From NCBI RefSeq assembly GCF_020171465.1, contig NZ_JAIUZR010000003.1, forward strand, positions 186,001-250,000: a stretch of 64,000 nt of DNA, written 5' to 3'. Made by a program: the position numbers and the translations under genes. The stretch is from Lutimonas saemankumensis. GTDB taxonomy: Bacteria; Bacteroidota; Bacteroidia; Flavobacteriales; Flavobacteriaceae. The notes beneath the pieces are model-generated. The model was not told the DNA's origin, did no database searches, and saw only the letters and a list, made by a program, of their open reading frames with translations. Below are positions 42,503 through 50,577 of this stretch, one piece after another. Within the stretch, counting starts at the first letter, position 1. Each line of letters begins with the position of its first letter.

Positions 42503-43528
42503 ATGACTAAGAAAAAAAAGATCTTAATATTTAGAATCCTTTTGTTAGGTGGAACCGCGATCTCCATGTTTTTTGTACCATGGATTTTGGTAAAGGCTTG
42601 GATTTTGCCGCTACCCGATACAGTTCAAGAACAAGTAGATGAAGCCATTGGACATGGGTTTGATGGCATGATTGTTTATGTGAATGAAGCAGGAAAACCA
42701 CCGGCATTTTATACAGGTGGTTGGAAAGATAGAGAAAAGAAAATACCAGCCGACCCAAAATCGTTGTTCAAGATTGCCAGTATTAGCAAGTTATATACCG
42801 CTGTAGCTGCTACCAAATTGGCCAAAGCAGAGTGTTTATCTTTTGACAGAACACTCGCTGATTATCTTCCGGAACTTATAGGTAGGATTGAAAATGCTGA
42901 AGGAATTACCTTGAGGATGATGATTCAACATCGTTCTGGTATTCCAAATTTTACAGATAATCCGGCTTATTGGGAAAACGAACAGGTAAATGGTAAAAAT
43001 GCTTTAGATTTTGCTCTCGACCAGCCAGCCAGTTTTAAACCTGATGAAGGATATGAATATTCAAACACGAATTATTTATTGCTTCGCAGGATTATGGATG
43101 TTATTTTAGGGTATAGCCACAATCAGTATATCAAAGAGAAAATATTGATTCCACTAGAGTTAAAAAACACCTTTTTTTCGATTACTGAAGTCGATTTAGA
43201 TGATGTTATGAGTGGATATTATGTGGGATATGAGGAAGATTTTAAAGCTCGTGAATATGGGATGTTGGCTTCAGCAGAAGATGTGGGTATATTCTTGCGA
43301 GCCATAAATGATGGTTCGGTGTTTGAAGAAGGAGAAAAGCAAATCTATCCTTACGAATATAATCATGGTGGCCTGGTAGTTGGCTATCAAAGTCTTGCAG
43401 AATACCACAAAGATATAGACGCGGTAGTGGTTCAATTCATCAATACCACAGACTTTAATGGTTATGAATGGAACTTATCGGAAATTACAATTAACCGAAT
43501 TGTGAAAATTATAAGAAAGAAAAACTAA
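42503..43528 (+). CDS. Cassette 14: beta-lactamase-fold serine hydrolase
   Basis: 341 residues, with an N-terminal membrane anchor (about 9-31). The class-C/PBP4-like active site shows SxxK at S93-K96 (FKIASISKLYTAVA), the YxN motif in YSNTNYLLLRR, and a late glycine-rich HGGLVVGY replacing the KTG triad. Such proteins hydrolyse D-amino-acid peptides, esters or beta-lactams; activity cannot be assigned. It is adjacent to a second serine hydrolase cassette but only distantly similar to it. Confidence 0.87.
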   Translation: MTKKKKILIFRILLLGGTAISMFFVPWILVKAWILPLPDTVQEQVDEAIGHGFDGMIVYVNEAGKPPAFYTGGWKDREKKIPADPKSLFKIASISKLYTAVAATKLAKAECLSFDRTLADYLPELIGRIENAEGITLRMMIQHRSGIPNFTDNPAYWENEQVNGKNALDFALDQPASFKPDEGYEYSNTNYLLLRRIMDVILGYSHNQYIKEKILIPLELKNTFFSITEVDLDDVMSGYYVGYEEDFKAREYGMLASAEDVGIFLRAINDGSVFEEGEKQIYPYEYNHGGLVVGYQSLAEYHKDIDAVVVQFINTTDFNGYEWNLSEITINRIVKIIRKKN

Positions 43529-43584
43529 CCACAACAATATATATAAGCCATTAAAACGGCTCATATACTAGACCGTTGCCATTA
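43526..43584 (+). repeat. attC-like site 14 (short family C)
   Basis: 59 bp. Left arm TAACCACAAC overlaps the gene stop and matches the complement of GTTGTTGCTA at 8/10. Inner arms TATATAAGCC and GGCTCATATA pair around ATTAAAAC. Right arm GTTGCCATTA opens cassette 15. Confidence 0.8.
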
Positions 43585-43638
43585 ATAAAAAAATGTAACT
43601 GTTTAGTTACTTTATCGTCTTTTAGTAAAATTTCGAAA

Positions 43639-45066
43639 ATGAATAAAATTAAAACGCTCTTTTTTATAACAGCAGTAATCTTTTTCACAAGCTGTCAAAA
43701 TAAAGACAATCCCAAGGCAACGAATTTGTCTGAAACGCCAATAAAACAAATAGACTCTTTGATGAAAGTGTCATATGATCGTGGGTTATTCAACGGGAAT
43801 ATCCTTGTTGCAAAGAACAATAAGATTATATATCAAAATGAATTTGGGTATTCAGATGCCTCTAAATCAAAAAAACTTAGTAGAAACTCAATTTTTAACA
43901 TTGGTTCTATAGCAAAAGAATTCAATGCTGTTGCGATAATGATTTTAAATGAAAAAGGGTTACTTAATCTGGATGATAAAATCTCAAATTTTGAATTACA
44001 ATTACCAGAATGGTCAAATACCATCAGTATCAGGCATCTACTTCAATACACTAGTGGACTGCCAAGAATCAACTGGAACAAAATAAAAAATGACGAAGAT
44101 ATCTATAACGAATTAAAAAACATTAAACGTCTAAGTTTTAAACCTGGTACAGATTACTTGTACAGTAACAACAATGTTTTTCTGCAAAGAAGAATTGTTG
44201 AACAAGTATCTGAAATGAGTTTTAATGATTTTATTCAAAAAAACATACTTATACCTGGCGATATGACAAATACTATTATTGACGCGGATACTCAAAACCC
44301 TGAATTAGTAACCGCATTTAATAATGCTTTTGTAAATGATAGAGCAATGGATATCGAATTCTCTGGTTGGGTATACCCTACAGCAAATGACATGTACAAA
44401 TGGATAACAAGCTTACATTCAGGACAGTTCATATCTGATGAATCGTTAGTTACTTTATTTGATTCGCATTCTAAGGAGAGTTCTTCTGCTTTAGGAATTG
44501 GGGTCATTGAAAATGACACTTTGCTATTTCATCAACATCATGGATCATCTTTTAATTATGAATCCTTTATCCATTACAATGTGCGAGAAGATTTGTCAAT
44601 CATTTTAATGACAAATAATAAAAACCGTAAGCTTCGAGAAATTACTGAATCAATCGAAAATATTTTAAAAGGAGATTCCTTTTCAATTCCACAGAAGTCA
44701 ATTTATCTCGCAATTAGAGAAGCGTGTTATGAAAATACTCATGAGGGAATAAAGCTTTATAAAGATTTAAAGAAAAGTCATTTTTTTGAATATAATTTTT
44801 CGGATGAAAATGAATTAAATCAACTTGGCTATGATTTAATTCAAAAAAATCAAATCGAAAATGCAATTAGCATCTTTAAATTGCTTGTCTCAGAATTCCC
44901 GAATTCATCAAATGCATTTGATAGTATGGGTGAAAGTTATTATTTAAATAACCAATTTGAACTATCAAAAAAGAACTATCAAAAATCTTTAGAACTCAAT
45001 CCTGAAAACACAAATGCAGAAGAAATGATAAACAGAATTGAAAAAATAATGGTAAAAACAAACTAA
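43639..45066 (+). CDS. Cassette 15: serine hydrolase lipoprotein with TPR tail
   Basis: 475 residues from ATG 43639 (MNKIKTLFFITAVIFFTSC, lipobox C19); a TTG/ATG-like start at 43576 would precede an unlikely extension. The beta-lactamase-like domain has SxxK at S90-K93 (FNIGSIAKEFNAVAI), YSNNNVFLQRR for YxN and HQHHGSSFNY late. The C-terminal TPR-like segment (FPNSSNAFDSMGESYYLNNQ, ELSKKNYQKSLELNPENTNA) may bind a partner. The stop codon TAA is the first three bases of the next site's left arm. Confidence 0.87.
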   Translation: MNKIKTLFFITAVIFFTSCQNKDNPKATNLSETPIKQIDSLMKVSYDRGLFNGNILVAKNNKIIYQNEFGYSDASKSKKLSRNSIFNIGSIAKEFNAVAIMILNEKGLLNLDDKISNFELQLPEWSNTISIRHLLQYTSGLPRINWNKIKNDEDIYNELKNIKRLSFKPGTDYLYSNNNVFLQRRIVEQVSEMSFNDFIQKNILIPGDMTNTIIDADTQNPELVTAFNNAFVNDRAMDIEFSGWVYPTANDMYKWITSLHSGQFISDESLVTLFDSHSKESSSALGIGVIENDTLLFHQHHGSSFNYESFIHYNVREDLSIILMTNNKNRKLREITESIENILKGDSFSIPQKSIYLAIREACYENTHEGIKLYKDLKKSHFFEYNFSDENELNQLGYDLIQKNQIENAISIFKLLVSEFPNSSNAFDSMGESYYLNNQFELSKKNYQKSLELNPENTNAEEMINRIEKIMVKTN

Positions 45067-45200
45067 TGGCAACACCGCGTTTAGCTCATTGCGGTGGAAT
45101 TCACCACAGGCGAATTCCTTGCAATTTACTATCTTTCGGTTATGGCGGGAAATCATAGCTGATTTCCCGCAAGGAGCAATACACAAAACCGTTGTGAGCA
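45064..45200 (+). repeat. attC-like site 15
   Basis: Left arm TAATGGCAAC complements GTTGCCATTA of cassette 15 (10/10) over 1.5 kb. Middle arms GTTTAGCTCATTGC and GCAAGGAGCAATAC pair. A perfect 11-bp stem GCGGGAAATCA/TGATTTCCCGC (45145-45170) lies at the tip. Right arm GTTGTGAGCA opens cassette 16. Confidence 0.8.
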
Positions 45201-45210
45201 ATTATACCCT

Positions 45211-46284
45211 ATGAAAAAAATTCTAATAATACCCCTCATATTTACTGTACTTTCTTGTGCAGAAATATCAAAGAATAAAGAAACAGATAACTCCTTAATG
45301 GAGAAAAGCCACTTTAGACACCTGCGTTATTTGCTTAATGTTAAAAATGAAACCGCTCAAAAATATTGGCCGGATTTCGGGACAAGTGACTTTCATCAAC
45401 CTATCGTTTATTATAGCAAAGAAAACACCTTCGTGGTAAATCCAACAGAACACATTCTGAACAACTTCGATTATCAAGAAGTGGACAGCTTTAACAAGAT
45501 GCGCGTTATTCAACTACCTGATAGCTTTAATGACACCAGTTCTTTAAAATTTAATAACAGTGTGTCTAACGACAGTACCGAGCTTCATTACATGCAGCCA
45601 ATCATGTATTTTCAAAGTTATGAGCTCACTAAAAAATTTCTTCAAGGGGACTTAAAAGATCTGGAAGATTGGTCTATCATGGTTAGTCATGAGCTTTTTC
45701 ACGGTTACCAATGGTCAAAGCCAAAGATGTTTAACCAAGCAAGAACAGTTTCCATGCCTGGTGGTCCTGACAAATTTCTTGGTTCTTACCATAAGGATCT
45801 TGACTGGTACAAAGAAAGTGTGGAAAAGGAAAATGATTTATTGAAGGCTATTTGGATTGATGGTACCGATTTAAATCAAAATCTGAAGCAATTTGACTCT
45901 CTGCGTAATCTTAGGATTGAACGCATAAAACGAGAATATGATGTTGATATTCGAGCTGCTGAGGATTATGAAATCACCATTGAAGGCAATGCACGCTACT
46001 TTGAATCATTGATAAAACGATATCTAGCTGAAAACAGACCAGATGCCTCCTTTTTGACTGATGAAGATAAAAAGAGCATCGTCAATATGTTTGCCGGATA
46101 TGAAGTTTCAAAAGACAAAAATCTCTTTAACATCTATAATAGCAGGTATTATTACGTTATCGGATACAATATTTCCATGATATTGGAGAAATATGAGCAC
46201 GATTTTATAAGTAGAATCAATACTGATGAGGTAAGCCTTTTAGAATTATTGAAGGAATTAAAAAGCTCACAACAAGGCATATAA
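45211..46284 (+). CDS. Cassette 16: zinc-protease-like lipoprotein (HExxH), stop codon inside attC
   Basis: 357 residues, lipobox LSC (C16 of MKKILIIPLIFTVLSC). The zinc motif HELFH (H160, E161, H164) lies in WSIMVSHELFHGYQWSKPK, and a downstream glutamate helix (EITIEGNARYFESLIKRYL) could give the third ligand, the gluzincin-like pattern. Surface or periplasmic metallopeptidase; substrate unknown. The final codons SSQQGI and the TAA come from attC site 16. Confidence 0.8.
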   Translation: MKKILIIPLIFTVLSCAEISKNKETDNSLMEKSHFRHLRYLLNVKNETAQKYWPDFGTSDFHQPIVYYSKENTFVVNPTEHILNNFDYQEVDSFNKMRVIQLPDSFNDTSSLKFNNSVSNDSTELHYMQPIMYFQSYELTKKFLQGDLKDLEDWSIMVSHELFHGYQWSKPKMFNQARTVSMPGGPDKFLGSYHKDLDWYKESVEKENDLLKAIWIDGTDLNQNLKQFDSLRNLRIERIKREYDVDIRAAEDYEITIEGNARYFESLIKRYLAENRPDASFLTDEDKKSIVNMFAGYEVSKDKNLFNIYNSRYYYVIGYNISMILEKYEHDFISRINTDEVSLLELLKELKSSQQGI

Positions 46285-46322
46285 GGCATTAAAATGGCTC
46301 ATAGCCAAGACCGTTGTAGTTA
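46264..46322 (+). repeat. attC-like site 16 (short family C)
   Basis: 59 bp. Left arm AGCTCACAAC matches the complement of GTTGTGAGCA at 9/10 and lies inside the coding end of cassette 16. Inner arms around GGCATTAAAATGGC pair partly. Right arm GTTGTAGTTA (46313-46322) opens a long segment without a matching end. Confidence 0.75.
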
Positions 46323-46337
46323 ATTAGAAAAAAACAG

Positions 46338-47723
46338 ATGAAATATTTATTAGTAACAGTACTCTTTTTATCAAGCTCTTTACTCAAAGCGCAAACTCAG
46401 AATACTTTGTCGAATACTGATAAGGTTTATGGTTTGTCAAAGTTCTGGCAAGAGGTAAATTATAACTTTGTTTATCTCGACAAAGTAGATAGAGCAAAGT
46501 GGGACGAAGATTATAAGCTTTTATTGGAGGAAGTCCAGAATACGGAAAGTGATTATGAATATTACCGTCTGTTACAAAAGTTTTGTGCAACTTTAAAAGA
46601 TGGGCATACAAATGTCTATTTTCCAGAAAACATTCAAAGCACCATATTTACTTCCTATTTCGGGGAATACCGATTATTTGTTACCAACATCGCCAACAAA
46701 GCAATCATCACGCGAATAAACCTCAGTAAGAAAGATGAAATTCCTATTGGGACTGAAGTGATTAAAGTCAATGGAATGAAGACACAAGAGTACCTGGAAC
46801 AGGAGGTGATACCTTATATCTCCTCATCTACAGAACATATTTTAATGGATTGGGCAGTTTCAAGAATGTTTCGGGCACCAAAGGGAACCAGCTTCGATAT
46901 TACGCTTAAGTTGCCTAATGGGGAGAGAAAAGACTTAACCATCACTCACGAAGAGACCACCGAAAAAGAAGTCTATCCGGCATTTGAAGAAAGAGAATTG
47001 ATGGATTTCAAATGGTACAAAGATGATGTTGCTTACATTAGCCTAAACAGTTTTAGCAACCCAAAAATTGATAGCTTATTTATGGACAAGCTACCCCAAC
47101 TGAGGAAAGCTAAAAAGCTGATAGTTGATTTAAGGTTTAACGGTGGTGGTAACACAAGCATCGGGACTAATATTCTCCAATATCTAACTTATGACAGCCT
47201 ACTACACGGTTCTGCCTACTCGAGCAGACTACATATACCAGCATTTAAGGCATGGGGTAAATGGTATTCACTAAAAGATACAATAGGTGCATCGGAGGAA
47301 GATAAAAAATGGCTGAAACAAGCCGTGCTATCTCACCAAGACAATTATTTCCATTACTTTCCTTATAATCCAAAATCCATTGATCTGGATAGAGAAGAAA
47401 GGATCGTAATCCCTACAGCTATCCTTATCGGTCACAATACGGCGTCCGCAGCAGAAGACTTCTTAATAGCGGCGGATAACCAAAAGCACATGGTTAAGAT
47501 AGGTGAGCCAACATTTGGGAGTACCGGACAGCCTCTTTCATTCGATATGCCCGGCGGTGGTTCTGCCAGAATTTGTACAAAGAAAGATACTTATCCAGGA
47601 GGAAAAGAGTTTGTGGGATATGGGATTTTACCCGATATACAAGTTACCAAATCTTACGATGACTACATGGAAAACAAGGACCCAGTTCTTGAAAAAGCGA
47701 TTCAATACTTAGACAAAAAATAA
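46338..47723 (+). CDS. S41-family (tail-specific protease-like) peptidase
   Basis: 461 residues with signal peptide (MKYLLVTVLFLSSSLLKAQ). A PDZ-like segment (EIPIGTEVIKVNGMKTQEYL) precedes the S41 protease core: KLIVDLRFNGGGNTSIGTNI, then the catalytic-serine strand GHNTASAAEDFLIAADN (S370) and MVKIGEPTFGSTGQPLSFDM, ending in GYGILPDIQV. It is an exported C-terminal-processing-type peptidase. The next gene starts 25 bp downstream, so they form a two-gene unit. Confidence 0.9.
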   Translation: MKYLLVTVLFLSSSLLKAQTQNTLSNTDKVYGLSKFWQEVNYNFVYLDKVDRAKWDEDYKLLLEEVQNTESDYEYYRLLQKFCATLKDGHTNVYFPENIQSTIFTSYFGEYRLFVTNIANKAIITRINLSKKDEIPIGTEVIKVNGMKTQEYLEQEVIPYISSSTEHILMDWAVSRMFRAPKGTSFDITLKLPNGERKDLTITHEETTEKEVYPAFEERELMDFKWYKDDVAYISLNSFSNPKIDSLFMDKLPQLRKAKKLIVDLRFNGGGNTSIGTNILQYLTYDSLLHGSAYSSRLHIPAFKAWGKWYSLKDTIGASEEDKKWLKQAVLSHQDNYFHYFPYNPKSIDLDREERIVIPTAILIGHNTASAAEDFLIAADNQKHMVKIGEPTFGSTGQPLSFDMPGGGSARICTKKDTYPGGKEFVGYGILPDIQVTKSYDDYMENKDPVLEKAIQYLDKK

Positions 47724-47748
47724 AAAATAGACTCTAAACAATCCTAAA

Positions 47749-49254
47749 ATGAAAATCATCAAATTCATTGGCATAACATTATTGCTGCTTCTTATCATTG
47801 CATTACTCTTCTTTCTATATCAAACACGAGATCGGTATGAAGGCTATGAGGTGAATATTCATATTGAGAATAACCCAGTCGGAACCATAAAATCGGGTTT
47901 TGCTGCCGTCTCCATTACGCCCGAAATTGTGGATACATGGAATGATGTAGACAACAATGCACGCTACGAGCCTGAAAATGGAGATACGTTTAACGACAAT
48001 AATAAAAATGGAAAGTTTGATGCGTTTTGGATTGCAGGTTTTGACAACCGAAGAGCCGCCAATGGAGTACATGATCAACTCTGGGCACGAACCATGATCC
48101 TTGATGATGGATCAAGCCGAATAGCCATTGTTTCTCTTGATGCTATTGGATTTTTTCACGATCAGGTCATTGAAGTGCGAAAAAGACTTAAAGATGAGTT
48201 AGGAATTGATTATTGTATGATAGCTTCAACCCATGTTCACGAAGCTCCTGATTTAATGGGAATCTGGGGAGAAAGTGAGTATAAAAGTGGAATAAATAAA
48301 GAGTACCTTGAGTTTGTAATCAATCAAACTGTTAAATCGGTTGAAGATGCAATCAAAGATTTAGAACCTGTACAGTTGCACTTTGCCAAAGGTGAGGAAG
48401 AAACAACTGTCACCGATACGCGCAAACCTTTTGTTCGTGATTCAGGGATTTATATTATCCAGGCAAAAAACGGGAAGGGAGACGTTAAAGGAACGCTTGT
48501 TTCATGGGCGAACCATCCAGAGACTTTATGGAGTAAGAACTTATTGTTAAGTTCTGATTTCCCACATTATCTAAGAAAGAATGTAGAGGAAAAATCGGGT
48601 GGTATTTGTGTATATCTAAATGGTGCTATCGGCGGACTAATGACAACACACCCAGATGTGGAGGTAACTCATCCGAAAACCGGAAATAAAATAAAAGAAC
48701 CAAGTTTTGAAAAGGCTGAAGCGCAAGGGCTGATCCTTTCTGAAAATATATTAAATGCTCTAAAAAACTCAACGGACTCAATACGTGAAGGCTCAATTGC
48801 CTTGTCGGCGAAAACGTTCAACTTACCGATGGATAATGATATTTTTAAATTAGGATTAGTTGCGGGAGTTTTAGATAGAGGCATGGTTAAACGATGGGAA
48901 GTAAGGACGGAAATGGCGGCATGGGGTATTGGTCCTGCATCATTTTTAACCATACCAGGTGAAATTTACCCTGAAATTATACTTGGTGGAATTGACACGC
49001 CTAAAGGACAAGATATCCATGTTTCTGCAGTAGAAATCCCTCCTCTTCAAAGTAAAATGCCAAGAAAGTATCAATTTGTTATTGGACAAGCCAATGACGC
49101 CTTGGGATATATTATTCCAAAAAGTCAATGGGATAACAAAGAGCCATGGACATATGGAGACGAACAACTGTACGGTGAAGTTAACTCTTTGGGACCTGAA
49201 ACAGCACCACTTATTCATGGGAAAGGCTTAGAGTTATTAAATGATATCAAGTAG
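47749..49254 (+). CDS. Neutral/alkaline ceramidase-like hydrolase, membrane-anchored
   Basis: 501 residues. An N-terminal membrane helix (about 4-23, FIGITLLLLLIIALLFFLY) precedes the ceramidase N-terminal-like domain: KSGFAAVSITPEIVDTWNDV, RAANGVHDQLWARTMILDDG, IVSLDAIGFFHDQVIEVRKR, IASTHVHEAPDLMGIWG. The THVH and WANHPE motifs match the zinc and catalytic region of neutral ceramidases. The second half lacks a clear ceramidase Ig-like end, so the chain is shorter than the ~670-residue enzymes; substrate uncertain. Sphingolipids occur in some Bacteroidota, which makes the activity plausible. Confidence 0.83.
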   Translation: MKIIKFIGITLLLLLIIALLFFLYQTRDRYEGYEVNIHIENNPVGTIKSGFAAVSITPEIVDTWNDVDNNARYEPENGDTFNDNNKNGKFDAFWIAGFDNRRAANGVHDQLWARTMILDDGSSRIAIVSLDAIGFFHDQVIEVRKRLKDELGIDYCMIASTHVHEAPDLMGIWGESEYKSGINKEYLEFVINQTVKSVEDAIKDLEPVQLHFAKGEEETTVTDTRKPFVRDSGIYIIQAKNGKGDVKGTLVSWANHPETLWSKNLLLSSDFPHYLRKNVEEKSGGICVYLNGAIGGLMTTHPDVEVTHPKTGNKIKEPSFEKAEAQGLILSENILNALKNSTDSIREGSIALSAKTFNLPMDNDIFKLGLVAGVLDRGMVKRWEVRTEMAAWGIGPASFLTIPGEIYPEIILGGIDTPKGQDIHVSAVEIPPLQSKMPRKYQFVIGQANDALGYIIPKSQWDNKEPWTYGDEQLYGEVNSLGPETAPLIHGKGLELLNDIK

Positions 49255-49391
49255 CTAACGGATACAGTTTGGGAACAATTTGACGACTTGTGCTTTGAAT
49301 GAATACTGACTCCTTAAAAGAATGGGGAGCGATGTAATTTCAAGTGTAGGATTACGAATTTTGAATTATATCCCAGCTCTCCCTCGTTTTT
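49253..49391 (+). repeat. Possible degraded attC-like site with noncoding spacer
   Basis: The stretch after the ceramidase-like gene starts AGCTAACGGATACAG and ends ATATCCCAGCTCTCCCTCGTT. GGATA/TATCC and AACG/CGTT pair as in family A, but the outer left arm does not complement GTTGTAGTTA and the inner stem is poor. It may be a decayed boundary. The remaining 60 bp to the LuxR gene are A+T-rich. Confidence 0.35.
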
Positions 49392-49449
49392 TTTATCAAA
49401 TCATTTCATTATTTTTGACCGTCATCTGAAAAAACAGATATTATTCTTT

Positions 49450-50505
49450 ATGAGCATTTACCTTATGCGTATTTTACCTTTCATTATATTCTTAATAGGG
49501 AATTACTGTTACGGACAATATTCTATTTCCGGATATCTGGATACACCCGAAAAAAACAAACGAGTATATCTATGCCTATTAAAGTTTAATGAACTGAATG
49601 CTATAGGTCCAAATCAAATCCTAACGTCTACCGTAACAGATAGTTTGGGATACTTTTCTTTTGAAGGAAGTTTGCTTTCAGACAAACACGCCTTATATCG
49701 TATTTATGCCAATTTGGATGAAGATGTTGAAGGCGTGCAAAAATACGATATGGAGGACCTTAAAAACTTTCACAATTTTATTTTCTCGAATAAAGACACC
49801 ATCGTATTTGAAAGAAACAAAAAGTTCTGGTTTTCCAGTAACAGCAATACCAATCCGATTGATAAAGAATGGAATGCATATGGTTCCTATATTGATAAAT
49901 TGCGTGCAGAGTTTTCAGACTTTAGCAATCAGGAAATGATCAAACAAACCACTGAACAATTTCTGTCGGAATTAAAGTCTTTTGTACTTGAGAAAGAAAC
50001 ACATCCCTTAACTACTTTAATTTTACTAGGAAGCCTGCCTGAAAGCGGTATTAAAAAAGACTTGAACGATGACCCGGAATTCTACGTTCAACTTCTTGGC
50101 CAACTTAATGTCTATTATGATAGTTCCTCTTATGCGCTGCAATATAGAAGCTTTTTGGATGATCAGTACAGGTCTGAAACCAAAGAAGATCTGGCCTTCT
50201 TCAAAAAGTTAAGTTATGCTTTGGGTTTTTTATGTCTTCTGTTTTTAGGAGGCCTGGTATTTTTAAGTATCAAACTAAAACAAGCCCGAACTATACAACA
50301 GACTCCTATAGATTTTAGTCTTACTACCCAGGAAGAAAAGGTGGCGGAATTAATGATTGACAACAAAACCAACAAAGAAATTGCTTCAGAACTCTTCATA
50401 TCCTTAAACACCGTAAAAACTCATATTCGCAATCTATACGCGAAGTTAGAAGTGAGTAATCGCACGGAATTTGTGGAGAAATTTAAAAATCACCCCAGGG
50501 ATTAG
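49450..50505 (+). CDS. Membrane-anchored LuxR-type regulator
   Basis: 351 residues: signal-like segment 1-22, an extracytoplasmic domain (about 23-250; the beginning YSISGYLDTPEKNKRVYLCL is beta-rich), one transmembrane helix (254-274), then a cytoplasmic LuxR/GerE HTH at 291-346 (LTTQEEKVAELMIDNKTNKE, IASELFISLNTVKTHIRNLY). It would sense something outside the membrane and act directly on DNA. It lies 72 bp upstream of two esterase genes, a pepsin-like protein and a TraB-like protein on the same strand, its probable targets or operon partners. No TPR domain typical of flavobacterial two-part LuxR sensors is seen. Confidence 0.83.
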   Translation: MSIYLMRILPFIIFLIGNYCYGQYSISGYLDTPEKNKRVYLCLLKFNELNAIGPNQILTSTVTDSLGYFSFEGSLLSDKHALYRIYANLDEDVEGVQKYDMEDLKNFHNFIFSNKDTIVFERNKKFWFSSNSNTNPIDKEWNAYGSYIDKLRAEFSDFSNQEMIKQTTEQFLSELKSFVLEKETHPLTTLILLGSLPESGIKKDLNDDPEFYVQLLGQLNVYYDSSSYALQYRSFLDDQYRSETKEDLAFFKKLSYALGFLCLLFLGGLVFLSIKLKQARTIQQTPIDFSLTTQEEKVAELMIDNKTNKEIASELFISLNTVKTHIRNLYAKLEVSNRTEFVEKFKNHPRD

Positions 50506-50577
50506 CCCCTAAATCACCACCACTTTCCTTTAATTTCCACGACATCACCGATACTTTTGTTCAAAAAAATAATCGAC

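Noticed and set aside
29378-46322. Repeats as MITEs or REP/BIME elements
   Set aside because: The outermost 10 bp differ at every copy and match the far end of the neighbouring cassette instead of each other; no target-site duplications are seen; copies occur only at cassette ends.
29378-46322. Repeats as ordinary rho-independent terminators
   Set aside because: The short family could terminate transcription, but long imperfect arms, asymmetric spacers and private decamers are not explained by termination, and T-runs are generally absent.
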